From Pseudomonas pergaminensis (GTDB taxonomy: Bacteria > Pseudomonadota > Gammaproteobacteria > Pseudomonadales > Pseudomonadaceae), in NCBI RefSeq assembly GCF_024112395.2, contig NZ_CP078013.2:5146001-5210000 (forward strand): a stretch of DNA of 64,000 nt. Reading direction: 5' to 3'. Position numbers and translations under genes: made by a program. Numbering within the stretch: position 1 is the first letter of the stretch; the number at the start of each line of letters is the position of its first letter. A model generated the notes under the pieces. The model was not told where the DNA came from. It searched no databases and worked only from the letters and a program-made list of their open reading frames with translations. Below, one piece after another: positions 28,419 through 37,514 of this stretch.

Positions 28419-28799
28419 ATGTCCTCCCTGGCAATGAGCTCTTTTGTAGAACAGCAGATCGTCCTGCATCAATTCACCGCCAAGCACAGCGCACAGGCCC
28501 GTGCGATGCTGGGCTGGAGCCGGGAACACCTGGCGCTTCAGGCTGGCGTGACGGTTGAAGCGGTTCAACAGTTTGAAAGCCAATGCGACGTGGGTGACGA
28601 AACCCGCCTGGCCCTGGCGTTTCGTTTGGAGGCTGAAGGGCTGGTGTTTTTCCCTGGGTTTGCGCCGGGGTGGGGCATGAGTGTGCGCCGCTTTGACACT
28701 GCCGCAGCCGAACCCGTAGCGCAAGGGATCATCTCTCGTTTGATCGGCACAACGTCCGCATCACTTGACTCACCCACCCCTCAACCGAATGGTGCGTAG
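28419..28799 (+). CDS. Small XRE-like helix-turn-helix protein
   Basis: 126 residues from the ATG at 28419 with GGAG ahead. The HTH is in residues ~20-65 (ARAMLGWSREHLALQAGVTVEAVQQFES), the Cro/CI-like type. The next segment (LALAFRLEAEGLVFFPG) is a pattern often seen in Pseudomonas XRE proteins. The Pro/Ser-rich C terminus carries no obvious domain. It is monocistronic, preceded by a LexA-like box, so SOS control is possible. Confidence 0.75.
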   Translation: MSSLAMSSFVEQQIVLHQFTAKHSAQARAMLGWSREHLALQAGVTVEAVQQFESQCDVGDETRLALAFRLEAEGLVFFPGFAPGWGMSVRRFDTAAAEPVAQGIISRLIGTTSASLDSPTPQPNGA

Positions 28800-28854
28800 C
28801 GCCCGGCCCTGGGGCCAACGCTGTCACATCGCACACCCGCCGCCCGTTACGGCG

Positions 28855-30381
28855 TCAAAGTGCCGGCTTGAAATCAGCCTGGGCTGCCTGCTCGTATCCA
28901 TGGGCCACGGCCAGCAAGGTTGGTTCGGACCATCGGGTCCCGAAAAAATAGGCACTGGTCGGTAGCCCATCCTCATCCTTACCGGAGGGGACGGTGATTC
29001 CAGGGTAACCGGCCACTGCCACACCGAAATAACTGTAAGTCTCGAAATCCGACACCATGGCGTCCAGGTTTTCCGCTTTGATCGGGTCATCCATGGTGCT
29101 GCGGAAGTCCTGAATGAGCGCGTCCCAAAGGGGTTTACGCTGCTCCGGCGTCAGGGTCTGGGCGTTGATTTCCTTGAGGATGGGCTGGTGATCCGCGTCA
29201 GCCCCTTCGCGCTCGTCGTTGAACTTGATCAGTTCGGTCAGCGACTTGACCGGTAGGCCCGGACGCTTGCCGAGGTAACTGTTCAACTCATCCTTAACAT
29301 CAGAGAGCAGCAACTCGTCGTAACGTGATGCATCGGCCAGCCGCAGGTTGACCGGCACCAATACCGCGCCTTGTTCGCGTAACACGTCCAACGTCCGATT
29401 GAATTGCTCGCTGTTATCGACTGACAGGGTTTCGCCATCTTTGGAAAACGTCGCGGGATAACCGATACGCTTGCCTTTCAACGCGCCTGGAACCAACAAC
29501 TGCGTGTAATCAATGCCTTGGGGTGCGCCCACGCTCGCCGGATCCTGTGGATCGCTGCCCGACATGGCATTGAGCATCAACGCAGCATCAAACACCGAAC
29601 GCGCCATCGGGCCCGGTGTGTCCTGGTTCTGACTCGCGGGAATCAACCCGTTGCGGTCCAGCAGGCCAACGCTGGGCTTGAGCCCGACGACCCCATTGCG
29701 CGCGGCCGGGACAATAATCGAACCATTGGTTTCAGCCCCCACCGCCAAGGGTGCCAACCCTGCCGCGACTGCGGCGGCAGACCCGGAGCTGGAGCCTCCG
29801 ACGTCGGCATCCGCATGGTGCGGGTTACGGGTTTGTCCGCCCCGGCTGCTCCAGCCATCGGGACCACCACGAAACCCAGCCAGTTCGGTCATGTTGGTTT
29901 TACCGAGGATCACCGCGCCCTGCCTGATCAGGTAGTCGACCAATGGGGCGTTCTTGCCGGCCGCTTCACCCACCAGCCCGAAAGCACCTGCACTGGTCTG
30001 CATGCCTTCAGTTTCGATGGTGTCCTTGAGCAAAATGGGAATGCCATGCAGCGGCCCGCGTACCTTGCCGCTGGCGCGCTCGCGATCCAGCTCGCGCGCT
30101 GCCTCCAATGCCCCGGGGTTGAGTTCGATGACGGCGTTCAGTTGCGGGTCGACGCTGCGAATGCGCGCCTGCAGGTACGTGACCAGGTCGGCCGAGCTGA
30201 GCCCGCCTGGCCGGGCCATGTGCTCGCCAAGCTCTTTGACACTGAGGTACTCGGTCCCAGGGGAAACGGGGTTTGAAGCAACCGCTGAGTAGTCTCCTGC
30301 AAACGACTGTACAACTTGCCGGACGACGGAGCCCATTCCATATGCAATACCGAACATAAGACCTCTCGAAGAGTAAGACAT
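28855..30381 (-). CDS. Amidase-signature-family hydrolase
   Basis: 508 residues. The amidase signature family uses a Ser-cisSer-Lys triad: the Lys is in ILLKDTIET and the two Ser in the Gly/Ser-rich stretch GGSSSGSAAAVAAGLAPLAV. The C-terminal region AGYPGITVPSGKDEDGLPT is also typical. It hydrolyses amide bonds; the substrate is unknown. An alternative start at 30357 (MFGIAYG) has GAGAGG in front. The neighbouring gene at 30494 resembles only the non-catalytic C-terminal part of the same family. Confidence 0.9.
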   Translation of the reverse strand: MSYSSRGLMFGIAYGMGSVVRQVVQSFAGDYSAVASNPVSPGTEYLSVKELGEHMARPGGLSSADLVTYLQARIRSVDPQLNAVIELNPGALEAARELDRERASGKVRGPLHGIPILLKDTIETEGMQTSAGAFGLVGEAAGKNAPLVDYLIRQGAVILGKTNMTELAGFRGGPDGWSSRGGQTRNPHHADADVGGSSSGSAAAVAAGLAPLAVGAETNGSIIVPAARNGVVGLKPSVGLLDRNGLIPASQNQDTPGPMARSVFDAALMLNAMSGSDPQDPASVGAPQGIDYTQLLVPGALKGKRIGYPATFSKDGETLSVDNSEQFNRTLDVLREQGAVLVPVNLRLADASRYDELLLSDVKDELNSYLGKRPGLPVKSLTELIKFNDEREGADADHQPILKEINAQTLTPEQRKPLWDALIQDFRSTMDDPIKAENLDAMVSDFETYSYFGVAVAGYPGITVPSGKDEDGLPTSAYFFGTRWSEPTLLAVAHGYEQAAQADFKPAL

Positions 30382-30493
30382 GACGAAGGATCAACGTTGA
30401 TCCGTGGGCCAGTCTAAAAACTCTTCTTCTGCCCGGCAGCGGGATGTGGGCCGTTTACGGTGTGGGACAGTTCAGCGCAGCGGGTAGCCTTTC

Positions 30494-31213
30494 CTATGGG
30501 GCCATCAAGCGAAGGATGCTTCGATACTCCCGTATCAGGGCCGCCAACCTTTCCTTTGCCCATCGCGCACCGTAGAACCACAGTGTCGCGCCATCATCGA
30601 GCGGCTCGCCAACCCCCGGGTAACCACTCCAGCAGGCCCCATGGAATGCGGCGCTGCGACTGTCGGATATCAAGGCGTCCAAGCGGAATTCGTGCACACG
30701 CTCATCGATTTCATTGCGGGCATGCAGGGTCTTGGTCCGGTGTGCATGCACCGGAACCAGCACCACTCCGGAGCGGCGCAGGATATCCAGCGCTCTCAGG
30801 AAGGACGGGGTGTGCTCAATCAACTGATGTTCCTGAGCGTCCACCCATCGCTCGGCGAACCCCAGGCGCCTGCCCTCCAACGCACTGTCAGCCGTAAAGG
30901 TGGTGTTGTTCTGTACCAGGGGCACTTCCACCATTACCGGCCCGGAGGGGTCAATGCCACTCAGCGCAATCAATGACAGCGACGGGTCGCGCTGGAGTTT
31001 GAGGGGTAATCCGGGGACGTCATACCCCGGGATCGGGACGCCGCCTCTCAAGCTGACATGAGCCTGGGGATCGACGCCGAAAGCGATACCACCCGGGCTT
31101 GCAGGCTCGTGGGTTGGCGTTGCCAGACCCGACGACTCAGCAGGCCCAGGCACCGGTAGCCCCGTCGAACAGGGCAAGCCCAGCTGCCAATATTTCTTAC
31201 ACTTGCGCTCCAT
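30494..31213 (-). CDS. Degenerate amidase-like protein lacking the catalytic region
   Basis: About 239 residues from the ATG at 31213. Residues ~35-80 (GVDPQAHVSLRGGVPIPGYDVPGLPLKL) and ~100 onward (EGRRLGFAERW, LDILRRSGVVLVPVHAHR, LDALISDSRSAAFHGACWSGYPGVGEPLDDGATLWFYGARWAKERL) align in style with the C-terminal half of the amidase encoded just downstream on the same strand. The Lys and the Gly/Ser-rich signature are absent. It is either a decayed tandem copy or a reduced paralogue with a new role; the frame is still open, which favours the latter or recent decay. Confidence 0.65.
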   Translation of the reverse strand: MERKCKKYWQLGLPCSTGLPVPGPAESSGLATPTHEPASPGGIAFGVDPQAHVSLRGGVPIPGYDVPGLPLKLQRDPSLSLIALSGIDPSGPVMVEVPLVQNNTTFTADSALEGRRLGFAERWVDAQEHQLIEHTPSFLRALDILRRSGVVLVPVHAHRTKTLHARNEIDERVHEFRLDALISDSRSAAFHGACWSGYPGVGEPLDDGATLWFYGARWAKERLAALIREYRSILRLMAP

Positions 31214-31321
31214 GAAACCCGCACCCGACAAATGACTTGCCGGGGATCATCGCACCGTTGCCTGGCGCCTGTCGCAGCACTGAAACAGTTTGAAAACTCC
31301 TTTTTTCGCACGCGCCTGCCT

Positions 31322-32380
31322 TCAGCCGGCGAGGTGCTCTTGCGCGCCTTGGGTTTCGACTTCCAGCCACCAGGCCACCCCGCGCTCAGGTTGATTCAAG
31401 CTGAACACCTGCCCCATCTGCGGCGTGGTGATCGACACATTGCGCTCCCAAGCCAGGGCCATGATGCGGTCGAACGGTTCGTGCCAGGTATGGAAGGCCA
31501 AGTCGAAGGTGCCGTTGTGAATCGGCAGGAGCCAGCGCCCCTTGAGATCGATATGTGCTTGCAGGGTTTGCTCCGGTTGCATGTGCACATGGGGCCAATC
31601 GACGTTGTAAGCACCTGTTTCCATCAGCGTCAGGTCAAACGGGCCGTATTGTTCGCCGATGCGTTTAAAGCCGTCGAAATAGCCGGTGTCGCCACTGAAG
31701 AAGATCCGTCGCGCGCCATCGATCATCACCCAGGAACACCACAGGGTCTGGTTGGCATCAAACAGACCGCGCCCGGAAAAATGCTGTGCAGGCGTGGCGA
31801 CGAATCGAATGCCCTCCACCTCGGTACCCTGCCACCAATCCAACTGGCGCACTTTGCTGGCGTCTACGCCCCACTTGACCAAGAGGTCACCCACGCCCAG
31901 CGGCGCCAGAAAATAGCGGGCCTTGTCGGCCAGTTGCACGACAGCCTTGCGGTCGAGATGGTCGTAGTGGTTGTGGGAAAGAATCACCGCTTCCAACGGC
32001 GGCAACGCTTCAAGACTGATGGGCGGCTGGTGGAAACGCTTGGGACCGGCCCAGCTGAACGGCGAGGCGCGCTCGGCGAATACCGGGTCGGTGACCCAGA
32101 ATTTGCCGCGCATCTTAAGCAATACGGTGGAATGCCCGAGGCGGAACACGCTGTGATCCGGGGCTGCCAGCAGCTGTTCGCGGGTCAGTGGTTGCACCGG
32201 GATCTGCCCTACCGGCCGCGTGGTGCGCGGTTTGTTGAACAGCATGTTCCAGAAAATACGCAAGGTTTTGCCGAAGCCCCCGTGCTGCACAGGCGCCTCA
32301 TTGCTGAAGTGCTTCTGGTCCTGCTCGGCAGGCTTGCGCGTGGCTGGCGATGAATCGACACGGGATGAGAGGGTGGCCAT
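31322..32380 (-). CDS. MBL-fold metal-dependent hydrolase (NAPE-PLD/UlaG-like)
   Basis: 352 residues. The metallo-beta-lactamase motif is SHNHYDHLD, with further metal ligands in TPAQHFSGR, FFSGDTGYFDGF and the C-terminal LPIHNGTFDLA. The domain order matches NAPE-PLD/RomA-like hydrolases. The N-terminal ~45 residues are polar with a hydrophobic WNMLF stretch. It is divergent from a TetR gene, with a palindrome in the shared 128-bp gap, so TetR repression is likely. Confidence 0.88.
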   Translation of the reverse strand: MATLSSRVDSSPATRKPAEQDQKHFSNEAPVQHGGFGKTLRIFWNMLFNKPRTTRPVGQIPVQPLTREQLLAAPDHSVFRLGHSTVLLKMRGKFWVTDPVFAERASPFSWAGPKRFHQPPISLEALPPLEAVILSHNHYDHLDRKAVVQLADKARYFLAPLGVGDLLVKWGVDASKVRQLDWWQGTEVEGIRFVATPAQHFSGRGLFDANQTLWCSWVMIDGARRIFFSGDTGYFDGFKRIGEQYGPFDLTLMETGAYNVDWPHVHMQPEQTLQAHIDLKGRWLLPIHNGTFDLAFHTWHEPFDRIMALAWERNVSITTPQMGQVFSLNQPERGVAWWLEVETQGAQEHLAG

Positions 32381-32412
32381 GACCGGGTGACTCCTACGGC
32401 TCGCTCATAAAT

Positions 32413-32428
32413 TACACTGCACAGTGTA
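32413..32428. promoter_or_regulatory. Palindromic operator between MBL and TetR genes
   Basis: TACACTG-CA-CAGTGTA, 7-bp arms, 33 bp before the MBL start and 81 bp before the TetR start. A second imperfect element (AAACTACCGAGTGTAAGTTT) lies at about 32461-32480. Typical placement for a TetR site. Confidence 0.6.
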
Positions 32429-32508
32429 GTTTCAAGATTGCAACAAAATCCGGAGCAAGTAAACTACCGAGTGTAAGTTTCCCTGACCTGAAGAGCCGAG
32501 CGCCACCC

Positions 32509-33135
32509 ATGACTGCCCCTCAACGCCTCACCGACCGCAAACGCGAAGCCATCGTGGCCGCGGCCATCGCCGAGTTTCGCGCGAACGGTTTCGAGGTGAC
32601 CAGCATGGACAAGATCGCCGCCACCGCCGGCGTATCCAAGCGCACGGTGTACAACCACTTCCCCAGCAAGGAAGAATTGTTCGCTGAAATTCTCCATCAA
32701 CTCTGGGCCAGCAGCGTCGCCCAGCTCGACGTCAGCTACGCCAGCGACCGCCCGCTGCGTGACCAATTGCGCGGGCTGCTGGAGGCGAAGATGAAGATGA
32801 TGTCGGACGCCAACTTCCTTGACCTGGCCCGGGTTGCCATCGCTGCCACCATCCATTCGCCGGAACGTGCGCAAGACATGGTGACGCGCCTGAGCAAGCG
32901 TGAAGAAGGCTTTACCCAGTGGGTGCGCGCCGCCCAGGAAGACGGCCGGCTCAATTGCAGCGACCCGGCGTTTGCCGCGCACCAGATCCAAAGCCTGCTC
33001 AAGGCCTTCGCCTTCTGGCCACAGATCACCCTCGGCCAGCCCACCCTCGATGCCGCCTGCCAGGCCAGTGTCATCGAGTCTGCCATCGACCTGTTCCTGG
33101 CTGGCTACGAAGTCACCCCGCCGCACCCGCTGTAA
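32509..33135 (+). CDS. TetR-family repressor
   Basis: 208 residues. The N-terminal TetR HTH is complete (FEVTSMDKIAATAGVSKRTVYNHFPSKEELF), and a C-terminal all-helical ligand domain (TetR_C_7/AefR-like) follows. Divergent from the MBL hydrolase gene; likely represses it and itself. Confidence 0.92.
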   Translation: MTAPQRLTDRKREAIVAAAIAEFRANGFEVTSMDKIAATAGVSKRTVYNHFPSKEELFAEILHQLWASSVAQLDVSYASDRPLRDQLRGLLEAKMKMMSDANFLDLARVAIAATIHSPERAQDMVTRLSKREEGFTQWVRAAQEDGRLNCSDPAFAAHQIQSLLKAFAFWPQITLGQPTLDAACQASVIESAIDLFLAGYEVTPPHPL

Positions 33136-33323
33136 CGCTGTTGTGCAAACGACATCCCAGGTCGTTTTTGACGCATTCGCCCTCTGTTTTGCGCAAATGG
33201 CCTGGAAGGACACTGATTATTCCCACGCGAATAACTGACAATATTCATGGGTGTTATCCGATCAACGGTTAAGCCTGCGAACGCGTGTTGTCGTATTGCA
33301 CAAAAGAGCTGACCCTGGAATTT

Positions 33324-34382
33324 ATGGAAAACAGACAAGGCAAAGGGCTTTCCTTTGCCCGGCGCATCTACAAGCCAAGGATCATCGGCACAGCCATGTG
33401 CTGCATCAGCGTAATAGCGGCGCTGTATCCATTGGCCAAGCCGGGCTGGATCTGGGCGTTGTTGCTGGTCAATGGTTTCGTTTGGCCGCACCTGGCGTAT
33501 CAATGGGCGACCCGCTCTAAATTTCCCTACGACGCCGAGCAACGCAACCTGGTGTATGACGCGCTGTTCAGCGGTTTCTGGGCTGCCACCCTGCAGTTCA
33601 CCCCGCTGACCACCGTGACCCTGCTGTCGATGGTTGCCATGAACAACGTGGCCGCCGGTGGCAAGCGCCTGTTGATACGCGGTGCCTACGCCCAGGTGCT
33701 CGGCGCGGGTATCGGCGCCCTGCTGTTCGGCCTGCAGTTCAACCCTTCGGTCAGCCTGGTTCAGGTCTACGCCTGCCTGCCCATGCTCACGCTCTACCCC
33801 ATGGCCATTGGCATGGTCTGCTATCAACTGGCGATCAAACTGTCGGAACACAAACGCGCCCTCAGTGCATTGAGCCGCATCGACAGCCTCACGGGCCTGC
33901 TCAATCACGGTTCCTGGAAGGACCTGCTGCACCTCAAGTTTCACAAGTGCCAGCAACAGCAAAGCCACGCCACCATCGCCTTGATCGATATCGATCACTT
34001 CAAGCAGATCAATGACACCCACGGCCATATCGTCGGCGACGCGGTACTGCGGCAATTGAGCCTGGAGCTGCGGCGCAACCTTCGGGAAAACGACTTGGCC
34101 GGGCGATACGGCGGCGATGAGTTCTGTGTGATTCTTCCGCGAATGCCCCTGGAACAAGCGGCCCAAGTGATGGAACGCATGCGCGAAACCTTCAGCAATT
34201 ACCGCAACCCGCAGATCCCTGAATTGCGCGTAAGCCTGAGCATCGGCCTGGCGGGGTTCCAGCCGTCGTTTACCAATGCCGCCATGTGGCTCGATGCAGC
34301 GGACCGCGCCCTGTATGCGGCGAAGGACACCGGGCGTAACCGGGTCAACGTGAGCGACGAGAAGGTCGCCCACTCCGCCTGA
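33324..34382 (+). CDS. MASE2-GGDEF diguanylate cyclase
   Basis: 352 residues from the ATG at 33324. A MASE2 membrane sensor of several hydrophobic segments (residues ~10-180) precedes a GGDEF domain. GRYGGDEF is the active site, with the REND inhibitory I-site (RxxD) five residues before it, and IALIDIDHFKQINDTHGH binds metal/nucleotide. It makes c-di-GMP from two GTP, with product inhibition expected. AdrA/DgcC-like architecture. The next gene is a PAS-PAS chemoreceptor. Confidence 0.92.
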   Translation: MENRQGKGLSFARRIYKPRIIGTAMCCISVIAALYPLAKPGWIWALLLVNGFVWPHLAYQWATRSKFPYDAEQRNLVYDALFSGFWAATLQFTPLTTVTLLSMVAMNNVAAGGKRLLIRGAYAQVLGAGIGALLFGLQFNPSVSLVQVYACLPMLTLYPMAIGMVCYQLAIKLSEHKRALSALSRIDSLTGLLNHGSWKDLLHLKFHKCQQQQSHATIALIDIDHFKQINDTHGHIVGDAVLRQLSLELRRNLRENDLAGRYGGDEFCVILPRMPLEQAAQVMERMRETFSNYRNPQIPELRVSLSIGLAGFQPSFTNAAMWLDAADRALYAAKDTGRNRVNVSDEKVAHSA

Positions 34383-34644
34383 AACGGTGGCACGACAGCT
34401 CGTCTGAATCTTCCTGCCGACACACCACAAGAAAGCATAATGCCACCACTGGTCGCCTACCCAAAAAAGGTCCTGCCCTTGGGGCGAACTTCTTGTCAGG
34501 CTGATCACTCTTAACCCGTTGTTCCACCCCCTCTGTCAGCACAAGGAAGCTGACAATGAGCAAGTCAACCGTATGGCGCACGCCTTACGGGGGCAGGCGC
34601 ATACCAAGGAAACTCCAGCAGCCTGCTTGTCCGAGCACCCGAAC

Positions 34645-35964
34645 ATGCTATTCAACGCGCACAAGAAAACCATAGAGTCCCTGCAACACACCCTTGCCCA
34701 GCACACCAGCCTGCTGGACGCCATCGAGCGCTCCATGGCGGTGATCGAATTCGACCTGCACGGCAACGTGCTGCGGGCCAATGCCAACTTCCTCCAGACC
34801 ATGGGCTACCGCGCCGAACAGATTGAAGGCCAGTCCCATCGCATGTTCTGTACCCCGGCGTTCGCCCGCAGTGCCGAGTACAGCCAGCTGTGGTCGAACC
34901 TGCGCAACGGCCTGTTCCAGTCCGGCACCTTTGAACGGGTGGCCGGCGATGGCCAGTCGGTGTGGCTCGAAGCCAGCTACAACCCGGTGCAAGACAGCAC
35001 CGGCCAGGTAATCAAAGTGGTGAAGTACGCCATGGACGTCACCCCGCGCCTGCAGGCCGAAAGCGAAGCCAACGCCAAGCTCGAAGCCATCGGCCGGGCC
35101 ATGGCGGTGATCGAGTTCAACCTCGACGGCACCATCATCACCGCCAACGCGAACTTCCTGCAGCGCATGGGTTACACCCTGGCACAGGTCCAGGGCCAGC
35201 ATCACCGCCTGTTCTGCACCACCGAGCTGGCCAACAGTTCGGCCTACAGCGATTTCTGGCGGCGCTTGAACCAGGGCGAACTGTTCAGCGGCCAGTTCGA
35301 GCGGGTGGACAAAAAAGGCCAGACGGTGTGGCTCGAAGCCAATTACAACCCGGTGTACGACGCCAGCGGGCGCCTGTGCAAAGTGGTCAAGTTTGCCTCG
35401 GACGTCACTGCCAGGGTGCAGCAACATGCCGCCGACGCCGCCAGTGCCGCCCAGGCGTACCACATCTCGCTGAACACCCGGGACATCGCCGAGAAAGGCG
35501 CCGAGGTGATCCAGCAAACGGCCAGCGGCATGCGCGAAATCGCTGCCGACATTGATGGCTCTTCGCAGAAGATCGCCAGGCTGGGCGAGCGTTCGCAGCA
35601 GATCACCACCATCGTCAACACCATTCGCGGCATCGCCGACCAGACCAACCTGCTGGCCCTCAATGCCGCCATCGAGGCCGCGCGGGCAGGCGAACAAGGT
35701 CGCGGCTTTGCCGTGGTGGCCGATGAGGTACGGCAACTGGCGGCGCGCACCAGTGGTTCCACGGCGGAAATCTCCAGCATGATCGCGATGATCCAGGATG
35801 AAACCCGCCAGGCCATCCACAGCATGGACGGCACCCGCGACCGTGCCGCGCAAGGCGTCGACCTGGCCAACCGCGCCGGCACGGTGATCCTGCAGATTCG
35901 CGAAGGCACCAGCGAGGCCGTGCAAGCGGTGAGTGTGTTTGCCAATGAGCGTGGGGCCAACTGA
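34645..35964 (+). CDS. Soluble PAS-PAS methyl-accepting chemotaxis protein (BdlA/Aer-like)
   Basis: About 439 residues from the ATG at 34645 ([13 protein letters not shown]). Two tandem PAS domains are nearly repeats of each other ([20 protein letters not shown] and [20 protein letters not shown]). A methyl-accepting signalling domain follows with the hairpin [23 protein letters not shown]. No transmembrane segment is seen, so it is cytoplasmic. BdlA of P. aeruginosa, a biofilm dispersal sensor, has the same layout. The start is uncertain: in-frame ATG 34573 and TTG 34519 lack ribosome sites, while the good AAGGAAG site serves an out-of-frame ATG at 34556. Confidence 0.85.
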   Translation: MLFNAHKKTIESLQHTLAQHTSLLDAIERSMAVIEFDLHGNVLRANANFLQTMGYRAEQIEGQSHRMFCTPAFARSAEYSQLWSNLRNGLFQSGTFERVAGDGQSVWLEASYNPVQDSTGQVIKVVKYAMDVTPRLQAESEANAKLEAIGRAMAVIEFNLDGTIITANANFLQRMGYTLAQVQGQHHRLFCTTELANSSAYSDFWRRLNQGELFSGQFERVDKKGQTVWLEANYNPVYDASGRLCKVVKFASDVTARVQQHAADAASAAQAYHISLNTRDIAEKGAEVIQQTASGMREIAADIDGSSQKIARLGERSQQITTIVNTIRGIADQTNLLALNAAIEAARAGEQGRGFAVVADEVRQLAARTSGSTAEISSMIAMIQDETRQAIHSMDGTRDRAAQGVDLANRAGTVILQIREGTSEAVQAVSVFANERGAN

Positions 35965-36040
35965 CCCGATCTTCATGCGGGCGGCCGGGGGCTCGGTCTA
36001 TAGTGCTTCACTGACTATTTGTTGATGACCCGAGCCCGCC

Positions 36041-36559
36041 ATGACCCCAGAAAAGCCTGCAGCCGCCCCCGTCGACCACCTTCGTTTTCACCGCGCCCAC
36101 GCCCACCTGGCACCGACCTTCGGCAATGACACCTTTGCCCTCAAGGCCGAAGCCTTCGCGCGCTTCTTCGGCACACCGACCTTCCTGGGCGCGCAAACCG
36201 CAATCGTGGTGCTGTGGGTGGTGTTGAACATGACCGGTGTCACGCACTTCGACGTGTACCCGTTCATCCTGCTCAACCTGGCGTTCAGCCTGCAATCGGC
36301 GTACGCCGCGCCGCTGATCCTGCTGGCCCAGACGCGCCAGGCGGCCCGCGACAAAGCCCAGTCCGATGCCGACGCCCAGCACCGTGAAGCCCTGGCAATC
36401 GCCAACACCGAACGCCAGGCCCAGGCCGCGCAGACCACCAAGCAGCTACTGGAGCTGCTGGAGCAAAACACCCGGCTCACGGAAATGACCAAACAACTGA
36501 CCGAACATATCGAAAGCCTGACGTGCGAAATGCATGAGCACTTTGTGCGCAAAACCTAA
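36041..36559 (+). CDS. DUF1003 membrane protein
   Basis: 172 residues. Two hydrophobic segments (FLGAQTAIVVLWVVLNM and PFILLNLAFSLQSAYAAPLILLAQ) are followed by a polar coiled-coil tail rich in Gln/Glu/Thr. This is the pattern of the DUF1003 family, whose role is unknown. Overlaps the 3' end of the convergent LysR gene by 4 bp. Confidence 0.85.
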   Translation: MTPEKPAAAPVDHLRFHRAHAHLAPTFGNDTFALKAEAFARFFGTPTFLGAQTAIVVLWVVLNMTGVTHFDVYPFILLNLAFSLQSAYAAPLILLAQTRQAARDKAQSDADAQHREALAIANTERQAQAAQTTKQLLELLEQNTRLTEMTKQLTEHIESLTCEMHEHFVRKT

Positions 36560-37434
36560 GGCAAGCGCAGGTGCCGGCCCAGCTCATCAAACAGGGTCAC
36601 CACTGAGCGCAACGCCCGGCAGTCAGGACGCGTGAGCAACCACAACGCGGTATCGTGCCCTGCCAATGCGGGGCCCAGCGGTTGCAGGCCTTCACCCAGC
36701 AGAAAATCCGGCAACGCCGCCACCCCCAACCCCGCGCGGACCAACTCGGTAACCGACAGCATGCTGTTGCAGCGATAACTGGGGCGCACACCGGGCAGAT
36801 GCTCGCGGCGCCAAGCGACCGTGGGGTGATCGGGCAGGAAGTCATCCGGGGCGATCCAGGCCAGCTCAGCCAACTCGCCGCCTTCGTGACGGCGGGCATA
36901 GTCGACACTGGCGCAGACTTGGTAAGACACGCTGCCCAGGCACCGTCCGACAAGGTGCTCCGGCGGTGCCTTGGTCAAGCGCAGGGCGATATCCGCGTCG
37001 CGGCGGCTGAGGTTGGCAAAATCATTCGACGTACTCAGTTCCAGGGTCAGCGCCGGGTACTGCGGCATGAACTGCGCCAGGGCGGGCAGCAGCAACCCTT
37101 GCAGCACCGAGTCGGTACAGGTCAGGCGCACCGTGCCGCTGATCACTTCACCGCCCTGCTCCACGCCGATGCGCGCCGCTTCCAACGCCTGTTCGGCGCG
37201 TTCCGCCTGCTGCGCCAAATTGCTTGCCAGGCTGGTGGGCAAGTAACCGGCGCGGCTTTTTTCAAACAGCGTCTGGCCCAGTGCCGCCTCCAGGCGCCGC
37301 ACGGCGCGGAACACCGTGGACACATCCACCCGCAACGATGCTGCTGCCCGTGCGAGGGTGCCGCCGCGCACCAGGGCGAGGATCAGCGACAGGTCGGGGT
37401 AGTCAATTGAATAGTGCGTAGCTGCATTGAGCAT
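36556..37434 (-). CDS. LysR-family regulator
   Basis: 292 residues. HTH LARAAASLRVDVSTVFRAVRRLEAALG near residues 28-55, then the LysR substrate-binding domain. Divergent from the CTP-synthase-like gene (80-bp gap), so it may control that two-gene operon. Confidence 0.88.
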   Translation of the reverse strand: MLNAATHYSIDYPDLSLILALVRGGTLARAAASLRVDVSTVFRAVRRLEAALGQTLFEKSRAGYLPTSLASNLAQQAERAEQALEAARIGVEQGGEVISGTVRLTCTDSVLQGLLLPALAQFMPQYPALTLELSTSNDFANLSRRDADIALRLTKAPPEHLVGRCLGSVSYQVCASVDYARRHEGGELAELAWIAPDDFLPDHPTVAWRREHLPGVRPSYRCNSMLSVTELVRAGLGVAALPDFLLGEGLQPLGPALAGHDTALWLLTRPDCRALRSVVTLFDELGRHLRLP

Positions 37435-37514
37435 GTGCTAAAACGCCAATATTGATTGCGTGAACGCCAATCTATAGTGCGCCTCAGGACACCACAAGCC
37501 ATGGGATGTACACG

